The notes under the pieces were generated by a model. It saw only the letters and a list, made by a program, of their open reading frames with translations, ran no database searches and was not told the origin of the DNA. Positions 53,284-62,410 of a DNA stretch of 64,000 nucleotides are shown here, piece after piece (the first letter of the stretch is position 1; every line of letters begins with the position of its first letter). The position numbers and the translations under genes are program-made. Source of the stretch: Chryseobacterium panacisoli. GTDB taxonomy: Bacteria; Bacteroidota; Bacteroidia; Flavobacteriales; Weeksellaceae. The stretch is taken from the NCBI RefSeq assembly GCF_008274625.1, contig NZ_VTRU01000002.1:124001-188000 (forward strand). Reading direction: 5' to 3'.

Positions 53284-53841
53284 ATGAAAAATTTGATTAA
53301 AATATTTTCGATATTATCACTATTTGGTTTTTATAGTATTGAAGCCCAGCAAGTTGTTAAAAAAGATACCCTTTCGGGTACTGAACTTGTTATGACAATG
53401 GATTCTAAAATAAATGCAGCCTTGGAAGGAATTGAAGGAAAATGTGCTAAAGTTACTCCTGCAAATTATCCCAAAGATTCCGGATCTAATGATATTGGAG
53501 TTTCTACAGGGATCAATACAAAACCTCCAAAGATTTTTGTGCCGAGCAGAGAACTTACCAATGCTGAAATCTGCAAGAAGAATCCTAGAATTTTAGGTTT
53601 TAAAATTCAGATTACCACTGTGAAAAGTAATGAAGAAGCCAATGAAGTAAAGTCTTATTTCAGAAAAAGATTCCCTAATCTTAAAGTGGAGACGGATGCT
53701 TCTTTAAGACCTAACTACAAGATTTTGGCAGGAAGTTATTTCACAAAACAAAGTGCAGCGAGTGATCTTTCGAGAATCAGAGAGTATTTCAAATCTGCAG
53801 TAGCCGTACAGTACAGAATTTTCTGTGCGGAAGCAAAATAG
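53284..53841 (+). CDS. SPOR-domain secreted protein
   Basis: 185 aa with signal peptide MKNLIKIFSILSLFGFYSIEA. The C-terminal 75 residues (ILGFKIQITTVKSNEEANEVKSYFRKRFPNLKVETDASLRPNYKILAGSYFTKQSAASDL) show the SPOR pattern: Gln after the first strand, repeated strand-helix units, GSYFTKQSA. SPOR domains bind denuded peptidoglycan, often at the division site. It faces actA head to head, an arrangement I recall from other flavobacteria. Confidence 0.85.
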   Translation: MKNLIKIFSILSLFGFYSIEAQQVVKKDTLSGTELVMTMDSKINAALEGIEGKCAKVTPANYPKDSGSNDIGVSTGINTKPPKIFVPSRELTNAEICKKNPRILGFKIQITTVKSNEEANEVKSYFRKRFPNLKVETDASLRPNYKILAGSYFTKQSAASDLSRIREYFKSAVAVQYRIFCAEAK

Positions 53842-53867
53842 AATTGAATTCATTTCAACATAAAAAC

Positions 53868-53898
53868 AAAAAAGCTGAGAAATTTTCTCAGCTTTTTT
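53868..53898. terminator. Shared terminator (SPOR gene / membrane protein)
   Basis: 14-bp perfect stem (53868-53881 with 53885-53898) with a 3-base loop, A- and T-runs at the ends; overlaps the stop codon of the minus-strand gene. Confidence 0.85.
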
Positions 53899-55175
53899 TA
53901 TTGGTAATAGGTTTCCATAAACCAGAAAAATTCAGCCATTCGAAATAAATTGTTGGCCAGTAGATAAACAAATAATGAGATCACAGTTAATGTTAAAACT
54001 GACATTATTTTCGGGGACGATCTGTAGGCATAAAAAAGCCATCCCAAAAGAAGTGGGTACACGAAAACAAAATGTCCTCCATAGATAGATGAAGTATGAA
54101 GTCCAAATCTCATCACACAATGGATTACAATGTCAACGAAAAAAGAAATGGCAATAACCTGAACCCATTTATTTTTGAAATTTTTAAAATAACTCCAAAT
54201 AATCAGAACCAATAATATGGCTATAAAAAAGTAAGGAAAAGGAGAAGAATAAAGGTCCATATAAAGCCCTTTGAAGTCGAATCCCTTCATATTGTGTTTA
54301 TCCGAAATAATAAATCCCGGAAAAAGAATATTACCTCCGAAAAAGAAAGAAAGAATCATATCCCAGGTCGGCATTGACTCTACATTAGAGAATTTTTCGT
54401 ACTGCTGGTTGGTCTTGGAAAAAATATTCTGATATTTAAAATCAATTCTGTTCAAATAAAGCAGTACAAAACAAATTACGGCAACAGTTATCCTAAACAC
54501 TGCATTTCCGAATTTTTTCCAGTCTCTGAAAAGATTTTTTTCAAAAAGGAGGGGAATAAAAACTTTTACAAAATTGGTAATCGTAAGCCCGCCGATGGTA
54601 ATTCCTGCAAGCGAAAGAGCAATTGCAGGTGTTTTTTCTTCCTTTCTGAGTTTTATAGCTGAATAATAATTGTATAACGAGAGTAAAAACAGGGTATAGG
54701 TGAAGTTTTCCGGAGTAAAGGACAATATGATATTGGTTGAAAAAACTCCAAAAAACAAAATGATTAAGCCACTTAACCATAGTGGGAGACAGATAATGTT
54801 CTTTAAATATTTAAAAACCTGAACAATGTTTAAGCTGATGATGATATTGCTGAGCCAGGCCAGTGTAAGCCTGAAGTTGGCATCCATTTTTCCGCCCGAA
54901 ATGAATAATGAAAATTCTCTTACCCAATTGAAAAAATAATAGGATAGAGGGTGTCTTTCAAAGCTTCCTCCTGTCATAAGGATAGATTTGTTATCAAAAC
55001 TGAAATATGCATCCCATGGAATTCTGCTGTCAAATATAATCCTGTAATGAAGGGCAATATATGAGCCTAAAATTCCATAGCAGGTCATAAAAAAGAGAAA
55101 AACTGCCAGTTCGGTGTAAGTGGAAGGGAAAATCAATTTAAAGAAATTGATGATTTTTGTTTTGATAAAAGACAC
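53898..55175 (-). CDS. Polytopic membrane protein (DUF6080-like)
   Basis: 425 aa with about ten membrane helices and a conserved extracytoplasmic loop (SRIPWDAYFSFDNKSILMTGGSFERHPLSYYFF). The overall layout resembles membrane mannosyl/arabinosyltransferase-type GT-C proteins; an Asp in the first loop (RIIFDSRIPWD) would fit that fold. I believe it is DUF6080, but this is from memory and not certain. Role unknown, plausibly glycan transfer. Solitary. Confidence 0.6.
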   Translation of the reverse strand: MSFIKTKIINFFKLIFPSTYTELAVFLFFMTCYGILGSYIALHYRIIFDSRIPWDAYFSFDNKSILMTGGSFERHPLSYYFFNWVREFSLFISGGKMDANFRLTLAWLSNIIISLNIVQVFKYLKNIICLPLWLSGLIILFFGVFSTNIILSFTPENFTYTLFLLSLYNYYSAIKLRKEEKTPAIALSLAGITIGGLTITNFVKVFIPLLFEKNLFRDWKKFGNAVFRITVAVICFVLLYLNRIDFKYQNIFSKTNQQYEKFSNVESMPTWDMILSFFFGGNILFPGFIISDKHNMKGFDFKGLYMDLYSSPFPYFFIAILLVLIIWSYFKNFKNKWVQVIAISFFVDIVIHCVMRFGLHTSSIYGGHFVFVYPLLLGWLFYAYRSSPKIMSVLTLTVISLFVYLLANNLFRMAEFFWFMETYYQ

Positions 55176-55190
55176 GTGTCAGATTTTTTG

Positions 55191-55198
55191 CAAAAGTA
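55191..55198 (-). promoter_or_regulatory. -7 box of the DUF6080-like gene
   Basis: Minus strand TACTTTTG, exact, 15 bases before the ATG; directly after the terminator of the upstream gene. No clear -33. Confidence 0.4.
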
Positions 55199-55207
55199 AA
55201 ATAAAAA

Positions 55208-55227
55208 AACCACCAAAGCTGGTGGTT
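55208..55227 (-). terminator. Terminator of the T9SS protein gene
   Basis: 7-bp stem AACCACC / GGTGGTT, loop of 6, T7 on the minus strand, 23 bases after the stop. Confidence 0.8.
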
Positions 55228-55250
55228 GTGTAAAGATTGTATAAACGTTG

Positions 55251-56066
55251 TTATTGTTTGATTACTTTTTCTGTTTTCGAAGTTCCGTCAGAGAAGTCTA
55301 CTTTTAATAGGTAGTTTCCTTTTGGAAGTGAAGAGATATCTAATCTTTCAGAAGTATTATTGAATACAGATTTTCCGCTCGCATCAATTACGGTAGCAGA
55401 TTTGATTTTTTTATCTGTTTTGATGTTGATTTCTCCTCTTGTTGGGTTTGGATAGATATCAGTGATATCTTTAGCTTTAGCACTTGTTTCCTGGGTAGAT
55501 AGTGTAGCACTTGATAAAACCTGTACATCATCTATTGAAAGGCTGTCTGCATCATTAGCAACATAATGGAATCTGAATTTAACATTTGCCTGCCCGGCAT
55601 AAGGAGTTAAACTCACTGTAATTGCCAATGTTTCATAATCAATAAAGAATCCATAGTCTTCTTCAACCCATACCTGGTTCCATGTAGTTCCTCCGTCTGT
55701 GGATACTTCTACTTTTAAGTCTCCGTTAGGGTTGGGATCAACCATGTATTCATAGCCTATTTTGGCATTAAATTTCAGTACTGGGTTTGTTGTTCCTACT
55801 AAGCTGAAAGAAGGACTTGTTAAATGAGCGTCCTGTGCTTGGGCGATCCATCCGATCCCTGCAGATTTTCCTCCCGTGATATTAAATGTAAGCTGTCCGG
55901 ATGCATTGAAGATAGTTGTTGTAAAACCCCAGGGTCTGGATGCTACATTTGTGCCTGTTGTCCATCCTGTAGGAGGAAATGTCGTACCTTGGAAAGTCTC
56001 TGAGAGAATTTGTGCATTCCCAAATATGAAAGAGACTAAGAACATGAATAGTAATTTTGTTTTCAT
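55251..56066 (-). CDS. T9SS type A sorting-domain protein with jelly-roll (choice-of-anchor J) domain
   Basis: 271 aa from the ATG at 56066 (MKTKLLFMFLVSFIFGNAQ), a clear signal peptide; upstream in-frame sequence to 56180 lacks coding features. The mature part SETFQGTTFPPTGWTTG...FRFHYVANDADSLSIDDVQV is the cleaved-adhesin / choice-of-anchor J beta sandwich. The C-terminal 70 aa is a T9SS type A domain: DIYPNPTRGEINIKTDKKI, VIDASGKSVF, LPKGNYLLKVDFSDG, KTEKVIKQ. Secreted to the surface by T9SS; ligand unknown. Overlapping frames with selO upstream are not real. Confidence 0.85.
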   Translation of the reverse strand: MKTKLLFMFLVSFIFGNAQILSETFQGTTFPPTGWTTGTNVASRPWGFTTTIFNASGQLTFNITGGKSAGIGWIAQAQDAHLTSPSFSLVGTTNPVLKFNAKIGYEYMVDPNPNGDLKVEVSTDGGTTWNQVWVEEDYGFFIDYETLAITVSLTPYAGQANVKFRFHYVANDADSLSIDDVQVLSSATLSTQETSAKAKDITDIYPNPTRGEINIKTDKKIKSATVIDASGKSVFNNTSERLDISSLPKGNYLLKVDFSDGTSKTEKVIKQ

Positions 56067-56152
56067 TTGTTTTGGTTTTGAAGTTGTTAGTAAATGTAAT
56101 AAAAAAATGAAAATAATTACTTTTTTTTGTGCTATTTGTGAATATTTATTAT

Positions 56153-57694
56153 TTATGAGCTGCATGAAAGGGTTGAGCATCCCGCAGTGTCATCGTAGCC
56201 GGATGGTCTTTTTACAGAGAACTCAGGGTATATTTCCTGATAAGGAAATTGTAAAGCTTTGGTGAGTTTTTCCAGCATTTCTTTTTTGCCGTTACTGATC
56301 TCTTCAATGCATTCGTAAAGAAGATAGTTTCTCAGGATGAATTTTGGGTTTGTCTTTTCCATCAGGGCTAATGAAGCCTCTTTTGATATAGAATTTAAAT
56401 CTAACCTTGCTTTATAACTCTTAATGAAATTATTAAGTTTTTCCAGCATTTGATCATTCAAAAGGTTATAAGAAACCTTTTTAAAATGTTCTTTTATGTC
56501 AGTCTCCGGAGTTATTTTTTGCAGTTGACTGAAAAACAGGGTGTAGTCTAGCTGAAGTTCCTGCATTAATCCCTGCCAGTTGGTGAAAAAATCCTCATCT
56601 TCTTTTTGAAGCTGATCAAATCCGAATTTTTTACAAAGCATCTGGTCATGAGCCTCCCAGAAATACGTTCCAAAATTATTTAAAGTGTCTTCTAAAAACT
56701 TTTCATCTTTAATTAAGGGATGAAGGGCATTAGCAAGCTGCCAAAGATTCCATTGGGCAATCTGTCCCTGTTTTCCGAATGCGTATCTTCTTCCCGGAAG
56801 GTCTGTGGTATTAGGGGTGAAATTCAAATCGTATTCATCCATCATGGAGTAAGGTCCATAATCAATAGTTAATCCCAGAACAGACATGTTGTCCGTATTC
56901 ATCACTCCATGTACAAATCCTACTCTGAACCATTCCACCATTAAGTCTGCGGTACGGGTACAGATATTTTGAAAGAAATCTCTGTATCTCTGACTGTCTG
57001 ATGATGTGATTTCCGGAAAATAATTTTCAATGGTAAAATCGGCAAGTTCCTGCAGACTGTTGTATTCTCTTTGAGCAGACATCAGCTCAAAATGTCCAAA
57101 GCGCAGGAAGCTTTCAGCGGTTCTGATAACTACTGCTCCTTTTTCAAGCTGAGGATTTCCGCTGTACATAATATCACGCATTACGTCTTCGCCCGTAAAA
57201 GCCAGACTGAGTGCTCTTGTTGTAGGAACTCCCAAATGATGCATCGCCTCACTCATCAAATATTCCCTTACAGAAGACCTCAATACGGCTCTTCCGTCAG
57301 CATGTCTGGAATAAGGAGTTGCTCCTGCACCTTTCCATTGGATTTCTGTCTTTTTCCCGGCTTCATTTGTGATTTCACCTGCAAGTATTGCTCTTCCGTC
57401 TCCGAGTTGTCCTGCCCAGTTTCCAAATTGATGTCCTGCATAAGCTGTAGCATAGGTTTTAACGTTTTCCGGGAGGTTATTTCCCACCAGAAAGTCCAGA
57501 TCTTTATCTTCAAATTTTCCCAATCCTATTTCTTTGGACAGGATTTCATTAAAAGCAATCAATTCAGGTTGGTTAAAACCAGCAGGTTTGATGGTAGCAA
57601 ATAAAACCTTTGGGGTGTTTCTCTGCATAGGGTTGTTTGAAAAATCACCTGGGAAATTCTCGATAAATGGTTGTCTGATACGTTCGATATTCAT
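56153..57694 (-). CDS. selO: Protein adenylyltransferase SelO (YdiU)
   Basis: 513 aa. Pseudokinase family that transfers AMP to Ser, Thr or Tyr of target proteins and links to redox stress. Landmarks: YAGHQFGNWAGQLGDGRAI, GAGATPYSRHADGRAVLRSSVREYLMSEAMHHLG, VHGVMNTDNMSVLGLTIDYGPYSMMD and the C-terminus GYDDTAGCSTLSCSS. In the selenoprotein forms the last Cys is Sec (U-S-S); here it is Cys, so this is the non-selenium form. A -7-type box lies 4 bases upstream of the ATG. Confidence 0.93.
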   Translation of the reverse strand: MNIERIRQPFIENFPGDFSNNPMQRNTPKVLFATIKPAGFNQPELIAFNEILSKEIGLGKFEDKDLDFLVGNNLPENVKTYATAYAGHQFGNWAGQLGDGRAILAGEITNEAGKKTEIQWKGAGATPYSRHADGRAVLRSSVREYLMSEAMHHLGVPTTRALSLAFTGEDVMRDIMYSGNPQLEKGAVVIRTAESFLRFGHFELMSAQREYNSLQELADFTIENYFPEITSSDSQRYRDFFQNICTRTADLMVEWFRVGFVHGVMNTDNMSVLGLTIDYGPYSMMDEYDLNFTPNTTDLPGRRYAFGKQGQIAQWNLWQLANALHPLIKDEKFLEDTLNNFGTYFWEAHDQMLCKKFGFDQLQKEDEDFFTNWQGLMQELQLDYTLFFSQLQKITPETDIKEHFKKVSYNLLNDQMLEKLNNFIKSYKARLDLNSISKEASLALMEKTNPKFILRNYLLYECIEEISNGKKEMLEKLTKALQFPYQEIYPEFSVKRPSGYDDTAGCSTLSCSS

Positions 57695-57698
57695 GCTT

Positions 57699-57706
57699 CA
57701 AAGGTA
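57699..57706 (-). promoter_or_regulatory. -7 box next to the selO start (possible leaderless mRNA)
   Basis: Minus strand TACCTTTG, exact, ending 4 bases before the ATG. A TTTG lies 24 bases upstream (57734-57731). Transcription would start at or beside the ATG. Confidence 0.45.
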
Positions 57707-57721
57707 TTAATTATAAAAGAA

Positions 57722-57749
57722 AAGACCTTCCAAATTATTGAAAGGTCTT
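57722..57749 (-). terminator. Terminator of the PBP1A gene
   Basis: 8-bp stem AAGACCTT / AAGGTCTT with a 12-base loop and T-rich tail on the minus strand, 20 bases after the stop. Confidence 0.65.
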
Positions 57750-57769
57750 GTGTATTTCTAAAAGAGAAT

Positions 57770-60148
57770 TTATTTATTGAAATCTACTTCATCATTGGAA
57801 TGAAGATTTTCATTGATGTTGTCCTCTTTCTTTTCTGTTGGTTTTTTAGGCGTAGGATCTGCCGGTCTTGGATTTTTGATCTCATCGATCGTCTGAAGAC
57901 TTCCGTCATCTCCATATCCTCCGCTTAATCCTTTAAGGTTTGAACAGCCGTCTTTCCAATCGGAAGGTTTAACAAACTTATCATCAGGAGTAATTCCTAA
58001 GCTTTTATCTGCCCATACTTTCTTCATGAAAATTGCCCAGATCGGCAATGCCATTTTTGCACCCTGACCTTCACCGGTTCCAAAGAAGTGAGTTGCTCTG
58101 TCTTCCCATCCAACCCATGCTCCGGTTGCCAGCTTTGGCGTAATTCCCATAAACCATCCGTCGGAGTTGTTCTGAGTTGTTCCTGTTTTAGCAGCAATTT
58201 CTACTGCTTTTGAAATTCCTCTTCTTCCCAGCTCTCCGGAAGCGGTTCCGTATTGTGCAACCCCTTTCATCAGTTCAATCATGGTGTAGGCATACATTGG
58301 GTTCATAACCTCTTTTGGTTCTACATTTACTTCCTTGATTACCCTACCGTTGGCATCTTCAATTCTCCAGATCATTTCCGGCTTATTGTGGTTACCATAG
58401 TTGGCGAAAGTACTGTAAGCACCAAGCATTTCATAAATAGTAATGTCGGATGAACCTAAAGCGATTGTATTGTTTCTCGGAATATCTTCTGTTACACCCA
58501 GATCTCTTGCGGTCTGGATAACAGCATCTACTCCTGTCATTTCAATAAGTCTTGCAGCAACAGGGTTTTGAGAGTGTGCCAATGCATCTTTTAAAGTAAG
58601 CATTCCTCCTCTTCCCGGTACATGCCATCCGTTATGATCATAAGTTCCGTTAGAAACAGCCGAACAAGGAGTCATTCCCAGTTTCATGATCGCAGTGGCA
58701 TACACGAAAGGTTTGAAGGTAGATCCTACCTGTCTTTTCCCTTGTTTGATATGGTCATACTGGAAATGCTGCCAGTCAATACCTCCTACCCAGGCTTTGA
58801 TCTCCCCGGTTCCCGGAACCATAGACATCAGACCTGCCTGTGCAATTTGTTTGTGGTATCTGATAGAATCCCAAGGAGACATTTCAACTTCTTCTTCGCC
58901 ATTCCAAGTGAATCTTGAAGTTTTGATTGGCTTTTTGAATTCCATCATAATGGAGTCTTCCGGCATCCCGTCAGCTTTTAACAGCTTGTATCGTCCGGTT
59001 CTTTTCATAGCCTGAAGCATCACATCTTTGATCTGTTTATCATTAAGATAGTAGAAAGGTCTGTTCTTTCTTCCTCTTTGTTCTGCGTCAAATCTTTTTT
59101 GAAGATCCGTTAAGTGTTCTTTGATTGATTCTTCTGCATACTTCTGCATCTTAGAATCAAGAGTAACATATATTTTTAAACCGTCTTTGTAAAGGTTAAG
59201 TTTTTTGCCGGTTTCTTTTTCATGAGTTTCAAGATATTTATCAATCTCTTTTCTCAGATAGAATTTGTAATAAGCCGAATATCCGTCAGTGATACTTTTA
59301 ATAGGATGGAAGTCTACTTCGATAGGAGTGTTGGCTGCTTTTTCATAAGTGGCAGCATCAATATATCCGGTTTTCTGCATCTGATCCAATACAACATTCC
59401 TTCTTTCTTTTGCCTTTTCAGGGTATCTGTAAGGATTATTTTTTCTTGGATTTTCAAGCATTGCTACAAAGGTTGCCGCTTCAGGTAATGTAAGTTCCGA
59501 AGTCTTTTTGTTAAAATAAACTCTGGAAGCCATTTCAATACCGTTAGCGTTGAAAAGGAAATCAAATTTATTGAAATAAAGAGTGACAATTTCTTCTTTA
59601 GTATATCTTTTCTCAAGGCTTACTGCTACTACCCATTCTTTTAATTTCTGGAATGCTCTTTCAACTTTATTTTGAGAAGCATTTCCTGTGAAAAGAAGTT
59701 TTGCCAGCTGCTGGGTAATCGTAGAACCACCACCACGGCCGCCGCCATATGCCACGGCTCTGGCAATAGAATATAAGTCGATTCCCGAATGTTCTTTGAA
59801 ACGCTCATCTTCTTTAGCCTGAAGGGCATAGATAAGGTAAGGAGGAAGATCCTTATAAACGATAGGCTGTGTTTTTTCCTTTTCGAATTTACCCAGCATC
59901 ACTCCGTCTGAAGAAATAATTTCTGAAGCGACAAAGATATCAGGGTTTTCAAGTTCTTTTACATCAGGCATTTCCCCAAGAAATCCTTGAGAAACTGCAA
60001 AGAAAAGTCCTGAAATTCCCAAAACTACCGCAACGAGTCCAATCCAAATAAATGAAACCCATTTTCTCCAGGAGGTATCTTTCTTTTTTTTAGGAGGCAG
60101 GGGAAATGTTTTCCCCTTATTTCCTGCATTTTTTTTGTTTTCTTCCAT
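57770..60148 (-). CDS. Bifunctional penicillin-binding protein 1A (GT51 plus transpeptidase)
   Basis: 792 aa. One N-terminal membrane helix, then the GT51 glycosyltransferase (EDERFKEHSGID near 110 with the catalytic Glu; GGGSTITQQLAKLLF; RKNNPYRYPEKA). The transpeptidase domain has SxxK in VGSTFKPF (near 475), SQN in LAHSQNPVAAR and KTG in AAKTGTTQNNSDGWFMG (near 656). It polymerises and crosslinks peptidoglycan at the inner membrane. Pro/Lys/Glu-rich C-terminal tail. Starts 6 bases after gldH, so the gldH-PBP1A-ricT cluster is co-transcribed. Confidence 0.95.
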   Translation of the reverse strand: MEENKKNAGNKGKTFPLPPKKKKDTSWRKWVSFIWIGLVAVVLGISGLFFAVSQGFLGEMPDVKELENPDIFVASEIISSDGVMLGKFEKEKTQPIVYKDLPPYLIYALQAKEDERFKEHSGIDLYSIARAVAYGGGRGGGSTITQQLAKLLFTGNASQNKVERAFQKLKEWVVAVSLEKRYTKEEIVTLYFNKFDFLFNANGIEMASRVYFNKKTSELTLPEAATFVAMLENPRKNNPYRYPEKAKERRNVVLDQMQKTGYIDAATYEKAANTPIEVDFHPIKSITDGYSAYYKFYLRKEIDKYLETHEKETGKKLNLYKDGLKIYVTLDSKMQKYAEESIKEHLTDLQKRFDAEQRGRKNRPFYYLNDKQIKDVMLQAMKRTGRYKLLKADGMPEDSIMMEFKKPIKTSRFTWNGEEEVEMSPWDSIRYHKQIAQAGLMSMVPGTGEIKAWVGGIDWQHFQYDHIKQGKRQVGSTFKPFVYATAIMKLGMTPCSAVSNGTYDHNGWHVPGRGGMLTLKDALAHSQNPVAARLIEMTGVDAVIQTARDLGVTEDIPRNNTIALGSSDITIYEMLGAYSTFANYGNHNKPEMIWRIEDANGRVIKEVNVEPKEVMNPMYAYTMIELMKGVAQYGTASGELGRRGISKAVEIAAKTGTTQNNSDGWFMGITPKLATGAWVGWEDRATHFFGTGEGQGAKMALPIWAIFMKKVWADKSLGITPDDKFVKPSDWKDGCSNLKGLSGGYGDDGSLQTIDEIKNPRPADPTPKKPTEKKEDNINENLHSNDEVDFNK

Positions 60149-60154
60149 GTATGG

Positions 60155-60619
60155 TTACGGTTTAGCCGTTTCTATTTTTACCCCAATATCCTCAATTCCC
60201 GAAAGGTTGTCATTTCTCATTGCCTGAGTCAGACCGATTTCATATTTTCCTTTTCCCGGAAACTGATATTTCAGTTTATACTGAAACAAAGTTTCCTTTG
60301 TATCACCAAAGCCTGTACCAAGCCATTCTCCATTGGGTTTTGCCAGTACATAATTCAAGGTATCAGTTTCCTTTTTTTTGTTCTGGAGATTGGTGAAATT
60401 CACAATGAATCTTATATTGCTGTAAGGATAACTATTGTTGTTTCTTACAACAAATATAATATTTTTAGGATTCTGCGGATCTGAAATTTCAAGATTAAAT
60501 TTTTGCTCATTTTTCTTATTCCATTTGTTGTCAACGGAATTCATGATGACATCTCCTCCTGAGGAAGAGTTACAGCTAAAGAAAAGGATAAGGGAAAATA
60601 ATCCTAAAATTTTATGCAT
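60155..60619 (-). CDS. gldH: Gliding motility lipoprotein GldH
   Basis: 154 aa from the ATG at 60619. The frame is open further upstream, but only as a shadow of ricT. Lipoprotein signal MHKILGLFSLILFFSC. The mature domain (NKWNKKNEQKFNLEISDPQNPKNIIFVVRNNNSYPYSNIRFIVNF...LAKPNGEWLGTGFGDTKETLFQYKLKYQF) matches GldH, needed for gliding and linked to T9SS function in flavobacteria. The start overlaps the ricT stop by 8 bases. The order ricT-gldH-PBP1A is the usual one in Bacteroidota (from memory). Confidence 0.9.
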   Translation of the reverse strand: MHKILGLFSLILFFSCNSSSGGDVIMNSVDNKWNKKNEQKFNLEISDPQNPKNIIFVVRNNNSYPYSNIRFIVNFTNLQNKKKETDTLNYVLAKPNGEWLGTGFGDTKETLFQYKLKYQFPGKGKYEIGLTQAMRNDNLSGIEDIGVKIETAKP

Positions 60620-61991
60620 TATTATCTTTTTTTGGAGGATATTTCTTTTTAAATTTCTTCTTGTTCGGGTTGCTTTGTGGCTTGTTGTCAGCGTCAGAAT
60701 TGCCTTCTGCTTTTTCCACAGGCCCTTTTTGCTGAGGATGTTGTTTTTGAGGTCTTGGCTGGTTTCCAGATTGAGCATTAGGGTTTTCGGGTTTTTCAGA
60801 TCTTTCCGGTCTGTTTCTTTTTTGCCCTTGTGGCTGGCCTTGTTGTCCCTGTTGGTGATTGTTTTGCTTATTCTGATTGTTTCTGTTCCTGTTTCCTCTG
60901 TTTTTCTTTTCAAAACGATCCACACTGTTTTCCTGAATCAAATCAATATTTTGAGCGGAAGCTTCTGGTTGTTTCAAGTCTTCCAGAGGAAGTATTTTTT
61001 CTCCTCTTTTATTTTTTGAAATCAGTTTTTTAACAAGGTCGATATCAAAATCATACCATGCCATTGAGCTGTCAACGTAAGCAAACCACATTTTCTTTTT
61101 GAAAACATCAATTTTGATACAAAATGCTTTTCCTTTCTCTGTCTCTAAAGTGGTTGAGGAAGAAGGAAAATTGCTTAATGCGTCCAAATAGCTGTCAAGC
61201 TCATAATTAAGACAGCATTTAAGTTTCCCACATTGTCCGGCCAGCTTTTGAGGATTAATACTCAGTTGCTGATATCTTGCAACATTGGTGTTTACTGATC
61301 TGAAATCCGTAAGCCATGTAGAACAGCAAAGTTCACGTCCGCAAGATCCAATTCCACCTACCTTTGCAGCTTCCTGTCTGAAACCGATTTGTTTCATATC
61401 GATCTTGGTACGGAATGCTCCGGCATAATCTTTAATTAACTGTCTGAAATCCACTCGGTTTTCAGCGGTATAATAAAAGGTGATTTTTGAAGAGTCACCC
61501 TGGTATTCCACATCAGTAACTTTCATTTCAAGGCCTATTCTCTGAGCAATTTTTCTTGCTTCAAGCTTTACGCCGTCCTCTTTTTTTCTTGCTTCCTGCC
61601 ATACCTCAAGATCTTTTTGGTTGGCCTGTCTGTATATTTTGAGTGCCAATTCTTCAGAAAATTTTTTCTTTTTCATCTGAATTTTTACTAATTCTCCCGT
61701 AAGGCTTACAACGCCTACATCGTGTCCCGGACTTGATTCTACTGTAATTACGCTACCAATATGTAAAGGAATATTATTTACATTCTTATAAAAAGATTTC
61801 CTGTCATTTTTAAATCTAACTTCTACAAAATCACACCTGTTAGGTGCCGGATTGTTGATGTCAGAAAGCCAGTCAAAAACACTTAATTTATAACTATTCC
61901 CGCAGGTATTTACACTTTCACAGCCATTTGCGGTTTTCTTAGGGCCGCAAGAATGTGCAGAATCGCCGGATGTTTTACATCCACAACTCAT
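60612..61991 (-). CDS. PSP1-domain protein RicT-like, with long disordered tail
   Basis: 459 aa from the ATG at 61991 (MSCGCKTSGDSAHSCG), after which the N-terminus is Cys-rich. An earlier Met (position 62015) lies inside the promoter -7 region and is rejected. The PSP1 domain contains the cluster-binding cysteines CGRELCCSTW and CGKLKCCLNYE. RicT/YaaT with partners helps maturation of RNase Y in Bacillus; the partners are not in this window. The last 105 residues (from about 355) are Asn/Gln/Lys/Pro-rich and disordered (NRNRNNQNKQNNHQQGQQ), a feature of Bacteroidota members. Confidence 0.9.
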   Translation of the reverse strand: MSCGCKTSGDSAHSCGPKKTANGCESVNTCGNSYKLSVFDWLSDINNPAPNRCDFVEVRFKNDRKSFYKNVNNIPLHIGSVITVESSPGHDVGVVSLTGELVKIQMKKKKFSEELALKIYRQANQKDLEVWQEARKKEDGVKLEARKIAQRIGLEMKVTDVEYQGDSSKITFYYTAENRVDFRQLIKDYAGAFRTKIDMKQIGFRQEAAKVGGIGSCGRELCCSTWLTDFRSVNTNVARYQQLSINPQKLAGQCGKLKCCLNYELDSYLDALSNFPSSSTTLETEKGKAFCIKIDVFKKKMWFAYVDSSMAWYDFDIDLVKKLISKNKRGEKILPLEDLKQPEASAQNIDLIQENSVDRFEKKNRGNRNRNNQNKQNNHQQGQQGQPQGQKRNRPERSEKPENPNAQSGNQPRPQKQHPQQKGPVEKAEGNSDADNKPQSNPNKKKFKKKYPPKKDNNA

Positions 61992-62012
61992 ATTACTATT
62001 ATTTATAATCTG

Positions 62013-62041
62013 CAAATTTATGTATTTTTATCTTTATGCAA
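62013..62041 (-). promoter_or_regulatory. ricT-gldH-PBP1A promoter
   Basis: Minus strand: TTG (62041-62039), 18 bases, TAAATTTG (62020-62013), 21 bases before the ricT ATG. Confidence 0.6.
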
Positions 62042-62221
62042 TTCTAAAATACTTAAATAACCTGAATTCGGAATAAAACATTCATGTATTTTAAGCAAGA
62101 ATGAAAGCTGGAGACTGAAAGAAGCCTGTTATAGAGGAAATAGTTGGAAAAGAGATTTTTTAACTTTAACATTTATTATCATTTGATTCCCAATTCTGAA
62201 TTTTTGAGATAAGATATTTTG

Positions 62222-62249
62222 AAAGTTAAACGTTTGTTTAAAGTTAAAC
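62222..62249. promoter_or_regulatory. Direct/inverted repeat, candidate operator
   Basis: AAAGTTAAAC occurs twice with an 18-base period. The first copy also forms TTAAAC-GTTT-GTTTAA (62226-62241). A further inverted relative (AACTTTAAC) is near 62162. May bind a regulator of the FadL gene; chance is possible in AT-rich DNA. Confidence 0.4.
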
Positions 62250-62402
62250 AGCGATATATTGGTTCTTTTTAAATGTTTTTAAATGCTTAATAATTAAAAA
62301 TTTGGCTTTTGTTTATTTGAAGGTGTTATTTTAAACATAGTTTTCTTTTAGGATATTGTTTAAAATATTAGCAAATATTAACAGACGTATTCAAAATAAT
62401 TT

Positions 62403-62410
62403 TATATTTG
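62403..62410 (+). promoter_or_regulatory. -7 box of the OmpP1/FadL gene
   Basis: TATATTTG, exact, 19 bases before the ATG. No clear -33. Confidence 0.45.
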
